64,000 nt of DNA from Paenibacillus silviterrae. GTDB lineage: Bacteria > Bacillota > Bacilli > Paenibacillales > NBRC-103111. The notes under the pieces are model-generated. The model was not told where the DNA came from, ran no database searches, and worked only from the letters and a program-made list of their open reading frames with translations. This document shows, in pieces, positions 1 through 8,918 of the stretch; the stretch's first letter is position 1, and each line of letters opens with the position of its first letter. A program made the translations under genes and the position numbers. The DNA is taken from positions 806,001 to 870,000 of the forward strand of contig NZ_JASKUT010000001.1 of NCBI RefSeq assembly GCF_030167925.1, written 5' to 3'.

Positions 1-2781
1 CAGGGCCTCGGCGACGCCTCCGCGGAGGCGCTCGCCGCCGCGCAGGAGCGGCTGCGCCACGCACAGGCCGCCGCCGCCGCCGCCCGCGCGCAGCTCGCCG
101 CCTGCGAGCGCCGCGCCGCCGAGCTGCGCGCCGTGCGCGAGCTGCAGCGCGAGCTCGCGGCGCTCGGCACGCGCCAGGCCGCGCTCGCGGCCCGCGCGCC
201 CGCGGCGGCGGCGCTCGCGGCGCGGCTCGCCCGCGCGGCGCAGGCCGAGCGGCTGCGCCCGCTCGTGCGCCGGCGCGAGGCCGCGTCCGCGCTGCTCGCG
301 CAGGAGCGCGCCGCCGCTGCGGCCCGTGCCGCCGCGCTGGCGGCCGCCGCCGAAGCGCTCGCTGCGGCGCAGGCCGCACACGGCGCTGCCGCAGGCGCGC
401 TCGCCGCGCAGGAGGCGCCGCTGGCCGCGCGGCTCGAGCAGCTGCGCCAGGCGGCGGCGCTCGCGGCCGAGCTCGCCGGCGAGCGCACGCGGCTGGCCGC
501 GCTGGCGGCTGCAGCGGCGCAGCTCGAGGCGCAGCTGGCGCAGGCCGGCACCGAGCTGGCGCGCGAGCGCGAGCTGCGCGAGAAGGCGCTGCAGCGGCAG
601 GCGCAGCTGCAGGCGGAGCTGAAGCGCGCCGAGGTCGGCAGCGCCGAGCGGCAGCGGCTGGCCGCCGCTCTGCAGCAGAAGCGCGAGCAGGACCGGCTGC
701 GCCAGGAGGCGGAAGCGCAGGGCGCGGAGCTCGCGAAGCAGCGGCAGGAGCTGGCGCGCCTTGACGGCGAGCGGCAAGCGCTGGCGCAGCAGCAGAGCGG
801 TGCGGAGGCGAGGCTGGCGGCCTGGGTGGAGCAGCTCCTGGGGCTGCAGGCGCATGCCCGTCAGGCGGAAGCGTGGATTGAGGAGCAGCTCGCCGAGCTG
901 CCGGACGAGATCAAACAACAGCGCGAAGCGATGAAACAGGCGGAGCTGAGCTCTTTGGCCTCGGTGCTGGCGGTTCACCTGCATGAAGGAGAGGCTTGTC
1001 CGGTATGCGGCTCGCTGGAGCACCCTCAGCCGGCGGGATCGCCATCCGACGAAGAGAGCGGCAGCATAGAGAAGCTGGAAAGGCTTCTGGCGGAAGCAAG
1101 AGAGCAGCAGTTGACCTGCAAGCAGCAGCTGCACAGCCTTACGGCCATGGGGGAGCAGGTACGGGAAGCGCTGCAAAGCGAAGCCTCGGGTGCCCCTGGC
1201 TTGCCGGGCTTGGCGGAAGCCGCGGCAGCGGCAGCTCCGCCTGCGGCGGCGTTCTCAGGTAATCTGCAGCCCGGCAGCGTGCTGCCGCAGCTCGCAGGAG
1301 CAGTCAAGCAGCTGCAAGCGGGACTATCACAGCTGCTTCAGGAACGCAGGCAGCACGAGAGGCAGTCGCAAGAGCTGGCAGCGCGACGGCAGTCTGCCGT
1401 GCAGTGGCTGGAGCAGCAAGAGCGGAGGACGCAGGAGCTTCAGTCGCAGCTCGGTCGGCTGGAGTCGCAATGGGCTGTGCACTTCCCCGAGCTCTCATCG
1501 GACAGTACGGAGCAGGCGGCTGCGGAGCTGCAGGCGAAGGACGAGCTGGCGGAGCAGCTGCGCGAGAAGCTTGGCGTGGCGGCGGACTTCCTGACGCAAA
1601 AGCAGAGCAATATGGAAACGCTGCAGCAGCGTTTGAACGAATACGAGAAGCAGCATGTCCAAACGATCGCGGAGCGTGATACCCTGCAGCAGCAGGTGAA
1701 GCAAAAGGAGGACAAGCTGGCGCTTTGGGTTGCTTCGGATACGGAGATCGGGCAGCTTACGCGTTCCGCGGAGCAGCAGCTGCAGCAGCTGCAATCGGAA
1801 GCAAAGCACAGCGCGGAAGTATTGGACGCGGCCGGGCAGGAGCAGCAGCGTCAGGCGCAGGCCGATGCGGCGGCGCGGCAGGCCGTCGATTCCGCTGCTC
1901 AGGCTTACGCGGAGGCGGCGCGCGAATGGGCGGCTGAATCGGTGAAGGAAGGCTTCGCTGCTCCGGAGGAAGTGACGGATGCGCTTCTTACCCCGCAGCA
2001 GCTGGAGGAATACACCCGCGAAGTGGAGGAGCAGCGCAAGCAGGAGCATCAGGTAGCCGCAAGGCTACAGGAGCTGCAGGCGGAGCTTGCCGGACGCGAG
2101 GTGTCGGACGAAGCATGGGGGCAGCTGGAGCATGAGCTGGCAGGATGCAAGGAGCGTGACGAGGCTGCGCTGGAGGCAAAGGCGAAAACGGAACGGGACG
2201 CCGAGGAGCTTCAAGCGAAGCATGAGCGGTGGAGCAGGCTGGAAGCGCTGAGGCAGGAGAAGCAAGCGGAGCTTCAGCTGCTGGGGAAGCTGCAAAGCGT
2301 ACTGCGAGGCAACGCCTTCGTAGAATACCTTGCCGAGGAGCAGCTGATGCAGGTCAGCCGGGCCGCTTCCGAGCGGCTGGGACAACTGACAAGGCAGAAA
2401 TATGCGATCGAGGTGGATTCGGGAGGCGGCTTTGTCATCCGGGATGACGCCAATGGCGGGGTTCGAAGGCCGGTATCCACGCTTTCCGGCGGAGAAACCT
2501 TCCTTACCTCGTTATCCTTGGCGCTCGCCCTGTCGGCCCAAATTCAGCTGAAGGGCCAGTATCCGCTGGAGTTCTTTTTCCTGGACGAAGGCTTCGGAAC
2601 ACTTGACCAGGAGCTGCTGGAGACGGTCATTTCCGCGCTGGAGAAGCTGCATATGGACAAGCTGACCGTCGGCATCATCAGCCACGTGCCGGAGCTTAGA
2701 GCGAGACTGGCACGGCGTTTGATCGTTCATCCCGCGGAGCCGGGGGGCAAAGGCAGCCGAATCACACTGGAGACCATGTAG
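1..2781 (+). CDS. sbcC: Exonuclease SbcC (partial, 5' end outside window)
   Basis: C-terminal part of the SbcC ATPase, which works with the SbcD nuclease to cleave DNA hairpins and trim double-strand ends. The frame is open from base 1, so the N-terminal Walker A half lies upstream. The visible 926 codons show a long coiled coil, the zinc-hook CPVC (cysteines encoded at 997-999 and 1006-1008) that joins two molecules, then a second coil and the ABC signature LSGGE at 2482-2496. The Walker B region has LDE encoded at 2581-2589, followed by the D-loop and a C-terminal ISHVPEL switch. The first ~650 bases are extremely GC-rich and encode an Ala/Arg/Leu/Glu/Gln-biased coil, clearly unlike the rest of the gene. 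A GTG at 133 is only an internal valine codon. Confidence 0.93.
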   Translation, partial: QGLGDASAEALAAAQERLRHAQAAAAAARAQLAACERRAAELRAVRELQRELAALGTRQAALAARAPAAAALAARLARAAQAERLRPLVRRREAASALLAQERAAAAARAAALAAAAEALAAAQAAHGAAAGALAAQEAPLAARLEQLRQAAALAAELAGERTRLAALAAAAAQLEAQLAQAGTELARERELREKALQRQAQLQAELKRAEVGSAERQRLAAALQQKREQDRLRQEAEAQGAELAKQRQELARLDGERQALAQQQSGAEARLAAWVEQLLGLQAHARQAEAWIEEQLAELPDEIKQQREAMKQAELSSLASVLAVHLHEGEACPVCGSLEHPQPAGSPSDEESGSIEKLERLLAEAREQQLTCKQQLHSLTAMGEQVREALQSEASGAPGLPGLAEAAAAAAPPAAAFSGNLQPGSVLPQLAGAVKQLQAGLSQLLQERRQHERQSQELAARRQSAVQWLEQQERRTQELQSQLGRLESQWAVHFPELSSDSTEQAAAELQAKDELAEQLREKLGVAADFLTQKQSNMETLQQRLNEYEKQHVQTIAERDTLQQQVKQKEDKLALWVASDTEIGQLTRSAEQQLQQLQSEAKHSAEVLDAAGQEQQRQAQADAAARQAVDSAAQAYAEAAREWAAESVKEGFAAPEEVTDALLTPQQLEEYTREVEEQRKQEHQVAARLQELQAELAGREVSDEAWGQLEHELAGCKERDEAALEAKAKTERDAEELQAKHERWSRLEALRQEKQAELQLLGKLQSVLRGNAFVEYLAEEQLMQVSRAASERLGQLTRQKYAIEVDSGGGFVIRDDANGGVRRPVSTLSGGETFLTSLSLALALSAQIQLKGQYPLEFFFLDEGFGTLDQELLETVISALEKLHMDKLTVGIISHVPELRARLARRLIVHPAEPGGKGSRITLETM

Positions 2782-2845
2782 ATTATCGGTCACGGAAGCA
2801 TACCCCGCCATGCATGAATACTTGTACCTCGTCCCACATACGTAA

Positions 2846-2854
2846 TGTTATAAT
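2846..2854 (+). promoter_or_regulatory. Extended -10 promoter for the GH26-like gene
   Basis: TGT followed directly by TATAAT forms an extended -10 element, 37 bases before the chosen start. No good -35 lies 16-18 bases upstream, which an extended -10 can tolerate. It sits in the short gap after sbcC, so the next gene probably has its own transcript. Confidence 0.5.
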
Positions 2855-2891
2855 GAGGTCAGTGCCTACATACAAGGGGGATTCAGCAATC

Positions 2892-5018
2892 ATGAAGCTA
2901 AAGGGACGATTCACCCGCAAGCTATACGCAGCTGTGATATGCTGCAGTTTGCTGCTGACTGCGGCTTCACCGGCCCCGGCTCGCGCCGACGCGATCTGGG
3001 ACCGCTGGGTAGCTGCCGAAGCAGCTGTAAAACAGGGCAATCCTGCTGCCGCCGTACCGCACTGGGAGTTTCTTGTAAAGCATTATGAACAGCTGGGAGA
3101 TTATCAGGGAGCAGCCTTGTTCAGCGGGAGCTTGAACGAGTATTACGACAGCATCAAGGAGTATGACAAAGCCATCGAATATTACGAGCTGGAAAATAAA
3201 TTTTGGCTCCTCCATGGCAAGGATTGGGGAGCGGTGGACCTCATTCGTGCGGAGCAAATCCGTACGACGATCGATCTATATATGTCGACGGATGAGGAGG
3301 AGGAGCTGAAACGCCAGGCCGCACCGAAGAAAGGCAAGCTGGCGAAGTTCGAGCCGGAATACGGTACGTATATCGGCTTATATTCGGAGCAGGATCCGAA
3401 AATGCTGAACTTTTTTACCCGGTCCGAGCAATTTTACGATAAAAAGCATGCGCTCTACCTAACCTATGGCCCGGTAAGTAAAGACTTTCCGACCCAATTC
3501 GCTAACCGCGCGAAGGAAGCCGGTGCGGCTATTCAGATCGCATGGGAGCCGTCGCAGGGCTTGGATGCGGTGACGGAGGACGTAGTTCGCTCCTTCGCCA
3601 AGGGAGCCAAGGCCTCCGAAATCCCGATCTTCCTGCGTTATGCCAGCGAAATGAACGGCAACTGGGTTCCATGGCACGGCGATCCGCAAAAATATATCGA
3701 GAAATTCAGGATGGTACACCGCATTATGGCGGAGGAAGCGCCGAATGTTGCCATGGTGTGGAGTCCGGGCGACGTTCCTATGTATTCGATGGACGCCTAT
3801 TATCCTGGGGATGACGTTGTGGATTGGGTCGGCGTAAGCTTGTATTCCGAGCCGTATGAGAACGGCGACCCCGGGCAAGGAAACATGCAGGCGACCTCGC
3901 CCGTAGAGCGTCTGGACTATTTGTACAAAACGTACGCGGACCGCAAGCCGCTGATGATTAGCGAAACGGCCGTTTCCCATTACGCGCATATCCCGCAGGA
4001 ATCGTTCACGGAGTACGGGACATTGAACCTGCAGCGTTTATATGACATCATGCCGAAGAAATACCCGCGTTTGAAGTCCATTACCTATTTCAACGTGAAT
4101 TTGGCGGACCGGGAATCGAGGAACAACTATCTGCTTCGCGATAACGAACAGATGTACGAGCTTTACCGCAAGCTGATTTCCAGCCCTTATTATCTTACGA
4201 AGGTGGAGAACAACGCCAAGCCCGCCGATAGAATCGGACATGTCAAAGTAACGGACGGATCGGCGTTCGCGAAGCAGACGAAGCTAACACCTTTTGTGAA
4301 GATTCCCGATATTTACATCGGCAAGCTGGAGTATTACTTAAACGGAAAGCTTCTGGAGACACAGACCAAGCCTCCATATGGTATTGATCTGAAGGCGGGC
4401 TCCGTGCCTGACAACTCCCAAATTGAACTGGCAGTCTATAACCATGACGGTAGGAAGGTAGCCTCAAAGTCGTTTACGCTATCATCGGAGGTATCCGTTG
4501 CAATAGACAACAAGCTGCAGAGCTATGAGCAGCCGCCTGTCATTCGCGAGGGCAGCACGCTGGCTCCGCTTCGCGCCATTTTCGAGGCTATGGGCGCCGT
4601 CGTCGAGTGGGATCCTACAACGAAGACAGCCACGGCCAAGAAGGGCGATACTACGGTTACGATCCAAATCGGTAACCCTATTGCCGAGAAGAACGGACAG
4701 AAGATAACACTGGATATGGCCGCTCAACTGGTGAACGGCTATACGATGGCCCCGGCCCGATTCGTCGCAGAGGCGTTCGGCGGCAAGGTAGGCTGGGACG
4801 CAACCACCCGAACGGTTCAAATTACGACCAACGGAAACACTGCAGCACTCCCGCACTCCTCTACGCAGCAAACAACCACGCAGCCTTCCGAACCTGCAGA
4901 TGAACAAAAACCCGATTCCACACAGGAATCGGGTTGGCGTTCTAAGCTTCAAACGATCGCATCAGCCGCTTCAGGACTGTTCCATCGCGTCAAAACATGG
5001 CTTACAGCTAAGCTATAA
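2892..5018 (+). CDS. Secreted GH26-like glycoside hydrolase with stalk domain
   Basis: Predicted exported protein of 708 residues, start ATG 2892 with AAGGGGG at 2874-2880. An in-frame ATG at 2814 would precede the ribosome site and the promoter. Order: signal peptide (~1-33, ending ARADA), a TPR-like helical stretch (~35-130), then a TIM-barrel domain (~155-435). The barrel resembles family 26 glycosidases (beta-mannanase/lichenase type): SEMNGNW puts the acid/base Glu at ~253 and ISETA puts the nucleophile Glu at ~358. After an Ig-like segment comes a copper-amine-oxidase N-terminal type stalk domain (~535-650; APLRAIFEAMG, APARFVAEAFGG), common in exported Paenibacillus proteins and probably wall-facing. 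The tail is Thr/Gln-rich with a short amphipathic end. The substrate cannot be told from sequence. Its last 40 codons carry the terminator of the convergent gene. Confidence 0.8.
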   Translation: MKLKGRFTRKLYAAVICCSLLLTAASPAPARADAIWDRWVAAEAAVKQGNPAAAVPHWEFLVKHYEQLGDYQGAALFSGSLNEYYDSIKEYDKAIEYYELENKFWLLHGKDWGAVDLIRAEQIRTTIDLYMSTDEEEELKRQAAPKKGKLAKFEPEYGTYIGLYSEQDPKMLNFFTRSEQFYDKKHALYLTYGPVSKDFPTQFANRAKEAGAAIQIAWEPSQGLDAVTEDVVRSFAKGAKASEIPIFLRYASEMNGNWVPWHGDPQKYIEKFRMVHRIMAEEAPNVAMVWSPGDVPMYSMDAYYPGDDVVDWVGVSLYSEPYENGDPGQGNMQATSPVERLDYLYKTYADRKPLMISETAVSHYAHIPQESFTEYGTLNLQRLYDIMPKKYPRLKSITYFNVNLADRESRNNYLLRDNEQMYELYRKLISSPYYLTKVENNAKPADRIGHVKVTDGSAFAKQTKLTPFVKIPDIYIGKLEYYLNGKLLETQTKPPYGIDLKAGSVPDNSQIELAVYNHDGRKVASKSFTLSSEVSVAIDNKLQSYEQPPVIREGSTLAPLRAIFEAMGAVVEWDPTTKTATAKKGDTTVTIQIGNPIAEKNGQKITLDMAAQLVNGYTMAPARFVAEAFGGKVGWDATTRTVQITTNGNTAALPHSSTQQTTTQPSEPADEQKPDSTQESGWRSKLQTIASAASGLFHRVKTWLTAKL
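4905..4935 (-). terminator. Terminator of the minus-strand TetR/oxidoreductase gene, inside a coding region
   Basis: A perfect 11-bp inverted repeat (arms 4909-4919 and 4925-4935, loop ACACA) is followed, read on the minus strand, by five T (the A run 4906-4910). On the plus strand no T run follows. It therefore fits an intrinsic terminator for the minus-strand gene ending at 5036, placed within the plus-strand gene that ends at 5018. Confidence 0.75.
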
Positions 5019-5035
5019 TCCCTTACCATACGGTA

Positions 5036-6955
5036 TTATGCCTTTACAAGCTCCTTAGCTTCTTCGAGAATCGCCTTCGCAACGTGACGAGCGGTAGAAA
5101 ATGCCCGTTCTGCGAGCTCGCCCTTGCCCTGGCAGCCGTCTCCGCAGAAGTAGAACGGCACATTCTCCAGACGCGTCGGCAGCAGCTGGTTGCTGCTGAT
5201 ATTTTTAACACTGGCGACCATGGCCTTTTTGGATACCCGTTTTACTTCAACCGCCTCGCGCCAGCCCGGATAATACTGATCGAACAGAGCTTCCATCTGA
5301 GCTGTCTTGGCGTCCAGGTAAGCTTTGCGCTCCGCTTCATCGGCAAAGTTATCGCTTAAATAAGCGATGCCCTGCAGCAGCTGGCCGCCGGCCGGCACAA
5401 GAGTATGATCCGTAGCCGATACGTCGCTGATGAACAGCTTGTTGTTCATATCGCTGATATAGCTGAAAGGGCGGGCAACGACGGTTCGCAGGCCGATATC
5501 GTACACCATCACCTCGGTAGCCGTATTATCCTCGTACGGAGCAAGGAACGGCTCCCATGGAGTGCCTTTGGTCAGCTTGCACACCTGCTGCACCGGCATA
5601 GCAAAGATCACCTTATCAAAAGCGGATTCACCGTTCTTCGTCTGCAGCACGAATTTGCGGTCGGCGTAACGGATGCCTTCGACGCCTTGCTGCAAGGCAA
5701 TATCCCATCGTCCGGACATGTCGATCTTTTGTTTTAGCTGGTTCGTAATGACAGCCCAGCTGCCGAGCACGTAATTGACGGGGCGGCTAGACAGGAACAG
5801 GTTATGATAGTACTCGCTGATGACGGAACCGGGAACCTTGCGGGCTTCCTCCGGCGTAATGAAAAAATTGGAGCAAACCAGATGCTCCCACAGCTCCTTT
5901 ACGTCCTCTCCGGCATCCGAGTCGGCTAAGTAATCGCCTAGCGTATTGAAGTTTTTGAGTGTATGGATATTCGCCATAATGGCGGTAATTTCACCGACAA
6001 AACGCATCTTCTGCATCGGGCTGAGCAGCTCGGTCCGCATCAGATTGACAAAATCAAGCGGCGCCGGCGTCAGCTCATCGTTTTTGGCATACATAACCTT
6101 TCGCTTATCTACCTGCTTGGAGCTGAAGGAAAGACCAAGCTCGCGCTCCATAGCGGAGATTTCATGGCGATCAATTCCGTATATCGCATGGGCACCATAG
6201 TTCAGTGTAAATCCGGCTTTCTCGTACGTAAAAGCGCGGCCGCCGAGCTGCGGGCTTCTTTCGAACAGAACGCCCTCTACTCCCGGGTGTTCCGATAAAT
6301 AGGCTGCAGCCGTCAGGCCGGCTAAGCCTCCTCCAATAATCGCAATTTTCATGCTTCTTGCTCCTTTCATTTCCGGCTCCGGCAGCACAGGCTCCTCAAC
6401 ATGGCTTGTGCGAAGGCCCGACCAAGCCCAAGCCAGCTGCTTGCGCAGCATTTCATTTAGATCCCCGCCTTCACGCGAACACCAGATCATGATGGTACCC
6501 AAATACGCCGTGACCAGCACCCGTGCCTTCCCCGGCTCCGGCAGCCAGCGCAGCAAGCTTTCATATAGATACCGATTCTGTTCATCCACCGCGGCGCGCA
6601 GGCCTTCGTTCTGCATGGACAGTGCAATTAAGCTCCGCATGAGCTTGGGGGAAGCGCCGATGGGGGCAACAAGCTCCAGCATAAGGCGGTTGACGTGAGC
6701 CTCCAGTGACGGTACCTGGGATGGCGTTCGGCTTGACCAGGCTTTGATGATTGCGATTTGCCGCCGCGGAATTTCCCTCAGTATTTCATCCTTGCCCTGA
6801 AAATAGTGATAAAACGTACCTTTGGACGTATTCGTTGCCGCGATGATATCGTCTACGGAAACCTGCTCATACCCGCGCTCCACGAACAGGCGAAGCGCAA
6901 CCTCCATCATGAATTCACGCTTCTTCTGGGTGGACTCCCGCATATAACGGTTCAT
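5036..6955 (-). CDS. TetR-family regulator fused in frame to FAD-dependent amine oxidase-type oxidoreductase
   Basis: One open frame of 639 codons joins two proteins that are normally separate. Residues ~15-65 form a TetR helix-turn-helix (VDDIIAATNTSKGTFYHYF), then a TetR-like ligand domain to ~195. From residue 202 a second domain begins with the dinucleotide fold GGGLAG followed by ERSPQLGGRA, typical of flavin amine oxidase/phytoene desaturase/protoporphyrinogen oxidase-like enzymes; ~438 residues remain, a full-length enzyme. The start ATG 6955 lies 10 bases from AGGGGG; TTG 6964 is too close to it. A strong internal Shine-Dalgarno site precedes the second domain (see 6350-6366), so the enzyme may also be made alone. 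Substrate unknown. Convergent with the GH26-like gene. Confidence 0.8.
   Translation of the reverse strand: MNRYMRESTQKKREFMMEVALRLFVERGYEQVSVDDIIAATNTSKGTFYHYFQGKDEILREIPRRQIAIIKAWSSRTPSQVPSLEAHVNRLMLELVAPIGASPKLMRSLIALSMQNEGLRAAVDEQNRYLYESLLRWLPEPGKARVLVTAYLGTIMIWCSREGGDLNEMLRKQLAWAWSGLRTSHVEEPVLPEPEMKGARSMKIAIIGGGLAGLTAAAYLSEHPGVEGVLFERSPQLGGRAFTYEKAGFTLNYGAHAIYGIDRHEISAMERELGLSFSSKQVDKRKVMYAKNDELTPAPLDFVNLMRTELLSPMQKMRFVGEITAIMANIHTLKNFNTLGDYLADSDAGEDVKELWEHLVCSNFFITPEEARKVPGSVISEYYHNLFLSSRPVNYVLGSWAVITNQLKQKIDMSGRWDIALQQGVEGIRYADRKFVLQTKNGESAFDKVIFAMPVQQVCKLTKGTPWEPFLAPYEDNTATEVMVYDIGLRTVVARPFSYISDMNNKLFISDVSATDHTLVPAGGQLLQGIAYLSDNFADEAERKAYLDAKTAQMEALFDQYYPGWREAVEVKRVSKKAMVASVKNISSNQLLPTRLENVPFYFCGDGCQGKGELAERAFSTARHVAKAILEEAKELVKA
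6350..6366 (-). promoter_or_regulatory. Internal ribosome site and ATG for the oxidoreductase half
   Basis: Read on the minus strand, AAAGGAG precedes an ATG (6352-6350) by 8 bases, exactly where the FAD domain begins (MKIAIIGGG). It would give a 438-residue protein from 6352 to 5036. No stop codon separates it from the upstream TetR frame, so both a fused product and a free enzyme are possible. Confidence 0.7.
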
Positions 6956-7322
6956 TCCGATCAAGCCCCCTGATCCAAACCGAATGATCTATTCCAATAC
7001 AAGCTTTCATAAGTAAAACTTTGAATTAGCATTATTATAACTGATATTAGACTTGCGGTCTATAAATTCCTCGGACTTATTGGTTAGGCATTAGACCATT
7101 TTCAAAAGAGACGAATGTTCCTTAGAAGAGTAAGGGAGTTTGTTCGGTAATTTAGGTATAAAGCAACTTAATGTAAGGAAAGTTAACAAACAATTCTGAA
7201 GAAAGGTGAATAACAGTTCGAAAATCGTTGATTAATGTCAGTTTTTAATTTATATTTGGGTTATAAGTCTTGTGAATGTCAGGTTATATTACATTAAAAT
7301 TTGAGTAAGGGGGCCTTTGGTC
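6956..7322. other. AT-rich divergent intergenic region (367 bp)
   Basis: Separates the minus-strand TetR fusion from the plus-strand chemotaxis-type gene. It holds the predicted TetR promoter and operator (7034-7062). I found no convincing -35/-10 pair for the plus-strand gene, no open frame of note and no RNA motif. Base composition is much lower in GC than the flanking genes. Confidence 0.6.
7034..7062 (-). promoter_or_regulatory. Promoter with overlapping inverted repeat, upstream of the TetR fusion
   Basis: On the minus strand TAGACC (7062-7057), a 17-base spacer and TATAAT (7039-7034) form a SigA-type promoter. The inverted repeat TAGAC-N5-GTCTA at 7048-7062 covers the -35 and part of the spacer, a position expected for autorepression by the TetR domain. 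The promoter is read from sequence; the operator role is inference. Confidence 0.5.
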
Positions 7323-8783
7323 ATGATTCGTTTGTTTTCTTCAAATTCAGCCGTACGCTTAGAGGAGACCCTTACACTAATGGCGGAGGGGGATTTCACC
7401 AAGGAGCAGACGATTCACGGAAGCGGCCGGAATCGAATGTTCCGGGCACTGGTCAGGAGCTTTCGAAGCTTAAGAGGCATGCTGAGGATCGTTGATGGAA
7501 GCTCGCGTAAGCTTCATCGCCGGATGGAGGAGATGAAGGCAAGTTCACAGCAGATTCAGGAGCAGGTCGGAAACGTGACGGACATTATCCGTGATATGAG
7601 CGAAGGGCTGCAGGAGGCGGCTGTTCACGTGCAGGACACCGCTGAGGAGCTTTCTCGTATTTCAAGGCATTTGGAAGAGCTTCGCGGGACAAGCCATGCT
7701 GTCGCTGCTTCCTCCGGCAAGCTGACTGAGGACGTGGCTTCGGGTAAGCAGGAAATGACAGGGGCAGTGGAGCGGATGCTTCGCATTTCCTCGGATACGG
7801 AGGAGGTAGCTCAAAGGATGAGCAGCCTGGATCAAACCTTGATCCTGATATCGGAGATGACAAAGCTCATAGCCGATATTGCCGATCAAACCAAGCTGCT
7901 GGCACTTAACGCCAACATTGAGGCAGCAAGAGCGGGAGAACAGGGGAAAGGCTTTGCCGTAGTGGCTGGCGAAATCTCCAAGCTTGCGGTACGGACTAAT
8001 GAGGTTACTCTTCACATTGAGGAGCAGCTGGAGCAGGTAAGTACACAAGGCCAGCATTTGAACGGGAGCATAGCTCACATGAAAGTATCTGCACAGTCGG
8101 GCAGAAGCTCCATGGAAACGGCTTTGGAGAGGTACGAGGCAATGGACGCGTTCCTGCGCGGCATCGCCCGGGATATGAACCAAATGAATGAACGGGTCGC
8201 TGACATCGCCGGCAGCTCTTTGGCGATTACCTCGAGCGTCAATGAAACATCCGCGATGATTCAGCAGGCTTCGGCGGGAAGCCAGGAGGTGCTCGCGTCT
8301 GCGGAACTGCAGCTGAATAATCTAGGACAGATGAACCTGTCGATCCAGGAGGCCACGCATAACAGCTTGACCCTCCGGTCTGTCGTATCGCAGTTCCGGC
8401 TGCCCTCCCGCGAGGAGCTGCATCCGCTGCAGAAGGAGCTGGATCGCTGGCTGGATTGCGCGCTGGGCATCCGGGCGGTAATGGTGTCTATGATTTACTC
8501 GACCGATCCGTCGCTCATTGGGGCTTGGCACGAACGCAAGCTGATCGAGGAAAAGAAGCTTCAGGTGCGTTTCGCCGAATTGGAGCAATCGCTCCAGACG
8601 TCCCGGGACCGCAGGTATTACACGGAGCTGCACACGGCGTGGCTTCATTTTGGCTTGATTAAGGATCAAAATGCCAAATGGATGCTGGCGGGAGACAATG
8701 AGCGTGCAAAGGAAGCGTTAGCGACGCAGGGCCGGGAAAGATTCAAACGGGTGGTAGAGGTGGTAAACGATTGGATGGAGTGA
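7323..8783 (+). CDS. Soluble methyl-accepting chemotaxis-type signalling protein
   Basis: 486 residues, ATG 7323 preceded by AAGGGGG at 7307-7313; a TTG at 7317 is less well placed. No signal peptide or membrane segment, so it should be cytoplasmic. Residues ~60-355 form a long methyl-accepting hairpin; the strictly conserved tip that contacts CheA/CheW is present ([19 protein letters not shown], ~192-210). A short HAMP-like stretch precedes it (~14-55). The last ~115 residues (370-486) form a predicted helical bundle rich in charged and aromatic residues; it recalls a four-helix sensor but sits after, not before, the signalling domain. No che genes are nearby. The ligand is unknown. Confidence 0.85.
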   Translation: MIRLFSSNSAVRLEETLTLMAEGDFTKEQTIHGSGRNRMFRALVRSFRSLRGMLRIVDGSSRKLHRRMEEMKASSQQIQEQVGNVTDIIRDMSEGLQEAAVHVQDTAEELSRISRHLEELRGTSHAVAASSGKLTEDVASGKQEMTGAVERMLRISSDTEEVAQRMSSLDQTLILISEMTKLIADIADQTKLLALNANIEAARAGEQGKGFAVVAGEISKLAVRTNEVTLHIEEQLEQVSTQGQHLNGSIAHMKVSAQSGRSSMETALERYEAMDAFLRGIARDMNQMNERVADIAGSSLAITSSVNETSAMIQQASAGSQEVLASAELQLNNLGQMNLSIQEATHNSLTLRSVVSQFRLPSREELHPLQKELDRWLDCALGIRAVMVSMIYSTDPSLIGAWHERKLIEEKKLQVRFAELEQSLQTSRDRRYYTELHTAWLHFGLIKDQNAKWMLAGDNERAKEALATQGRERFKRVVEVVNDWME

Positions 8784-8918
8784 GGTCAGCGCGGAGGAAG
8801 CCGGACGCTTGCCGCGGAGAAGTAAAATTTATTTCCGTTTCGCCCCGATTTTGATTCGCTTTTTGATTCAATTTTCGGTATGATTATAGAAGTTTCATTG
8901 CGGGAAGGGGGGACAAGC

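Noticed and set aside
1-650. Foreign DNA or assembly chimera at the left edge
   Set aside because: The reading frame continues without break into the conserved SbcC zinc hook and ATPase; composition alone is not evidence of a chimera.
2814-2891. Longer N-terminus of the GH26-like protein from ATG 2814
   Set aside because: It would start upstream of the promoter -10 and ribosome site and bury the signal peptide.
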